Assembly: GCA_043785585.1 (NCBI GenBank)
Contig: JAYVXB010000273.1
Location: 1-6,258, forward strand
Length of the DNA stretch: 6,258 nt
Direction of reading: 5' to 3'
Origin: JBBQXV01 sp043785585
GTDB taxonomy: Bacteria > Myxococcota_A > Polyangia > Polyangiales > Polyangiaceae
Below, in pieces: positions 5,697 through 6,258 of this stretch. Below the pieces are notes generated by a model that was not told where the DNA came from, searched no databases, and saw nothing but the letters and a program-made list of their open reading frames with translations. Position 1 is the stretch's first letter. Every line of letters begins with the position of its first letter. The position numbers were made by a program, and so were the translations under genes.

Positions 5697-6258
5697 GCAA
5701 GCGGAAGGACAAGACCACGCCGCCGCCCAGCGCCGACTCCGGCCCCGACACCGAGCGACCCGAACCGCTCGAGCAAACGGGTGAGAACGCATCGGCGCCG
5801 CCGATCCCGGATCCCGACACGACGCTCGATCTGCGCGGCGAGGATCTCGCGGCGATGATCGCCGGGCGCGACGATCTCGAGCTCGACAGCGACGGCGCGC
5901 TCAAGGCGATCGATCACGGCGCGATGGTCGAAGAGTCGTCGACGCTCTCGGACGGAATGACGGCGGAGTCGGCGGTGACGCGCGCGCACTTGATGGGGCT
6001 GCTCGAGGCGCTCGTCTTCGCGAGCGATCGACCGATCAAGACGCCCGAGCTCGCGAAGGCGGCGAGCGCGACGCTCAAAGAGACACGCTTGCTGCTCACG
6101 GAGCTGAAGGCCGACTTCGCGTCGCGAGGCGTGCAGCTCGACGAGGTCGCGAACGGTTGGATCTTCCGCACGAACCCGCAGTACGCGCCGTTCGTGCGGG
6201 ATCTCACGCAGCGGAAGCCGGTGAGGTTGTCGCGCGCGCAAGTCGAGACGCTCGCGAT
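5693..6258 (+). CDS. scpB: Segregation and condensation protein B (winged-helix subunit), N-terminal part, runs off the right edge
   Basis: ScpB works as a dimer that wraps the middle of ScpA in the SMC-ScpAB complex. The window holds 188 codons from GTG 5693. Residues 1-96 are an unusual extension rich in Pro, Asp, Glu and Ser, with almost no aromatic residues, and are probably disordered. Typical ScpB proteins are about 180-200 residues in total and begin with the winged-helix domain. Here that domain starts near residue 98: LMGLLEALVFASDRPIKTPE (100-119), then LLLTELKADFASRGVQLDEV (133-152) and GWIFRTNPQYAPFV (155-168). The start of the second winged helix is seen as PVRLSRAQVETLA (176-188) just before the edge. 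An internal ATG at 5990 (Met101) would cut into the first helix, so the conserved domain cannot start much later. The GTGA overlap with scpA indicates coupled synthesis of the two partners. Confidence 0.95.
   Translation, partial: MSKRKDKTTPPPSADSGPDTERPEPLEQTGENASAPPIPDPDTTLDLRGEDLAAMIAGRDDLELDSDGALKAIDHGAMVEESSTLSDGMTAESAVTRAHLMGLLEALVFASDRPIKTPELAKAASATLKETRLLLTELKADFASRGVQLDEVANGWIFRTNPQYAPFVRDLTQRKPVRLSRAQVETLA

Noticed and set aside
4791..5792. A 333-codon minus-strand frame opposite scpA
   Set aside because: It lies opposite conserved scpA and scpB coding sequence and shows only charged low-complexity translation.

Overview
The window is GC-rich and tightly packed, and it reads like chromosomal DNA from the Myxococcota, probably a Polyangiales-type genome. 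The clues are a Ser/Thr kinase with a Cys-rich N-terminal knuckle, a lipoprotein that looks like DUF6748 plus Kazal, strong G/C preference at third codon positions, and very long spurious antisense ORFs. No mobile element, tRNA, rRNA or CRISPR array was seen. These lineage calls come from recalled family features, not from a search.

Layout. Four genes lie on the minus strand and two on the plus strand. Read right to left, the minus block is: a 225-residue protein of unknown function (4779-4102); a membrane-anchored Ser/Thr protein kinase (3912-1471), preceded by a possible 51-codon upstream ORF whose stop overlaps the kinase start; a secreted lipoprotein ending in a Kazal-type protease-inhibitor domain (1362-394); and the N-terminal part of another exported protein (353 to beyond base 1). 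Divergent on the plus strand are scpA (4806-5696) and scpB (5693 to beyond 6258). Their coding regions overlap by four bases, and they encode the kleisin and winged-helix subunits of the SMC-ScpAB condensin.

How the genes work together. ScpA and ScpB act with SMC in chromosome organisation and segregation, and their overlap implies coupled translation. The kinase joins a cytoplasmic Hanks-type catalytic domain to an extracytoplasmic part made of a helical segment and a beta-rich domain, so it probably reads an envelope signal. The lipoprotein and the exported protein downstream of it are envelope or surface products 40 bp apart and probably co-transcribed. A UUCG-loop hairpin after the kinase gene may separate the kinase transcript from that pair. 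No functional link between kinase and lipoprotein is proven.

The points most worth checking are: the 51-codon ORF with a good Shine-Dalgarno and an ATGA overlap with the kinase start; a perfect 20-bp palindrome between the divergent unknown gene and scpA; a lipoprotein leader that can fold its own Shine-Dalgarno against an anti-Shine-Dalgarno sequence; the lipoprotein's domain combination; and the long acidic N-terminal extension on ScpB. I did not find a clearly new multi-gene system.
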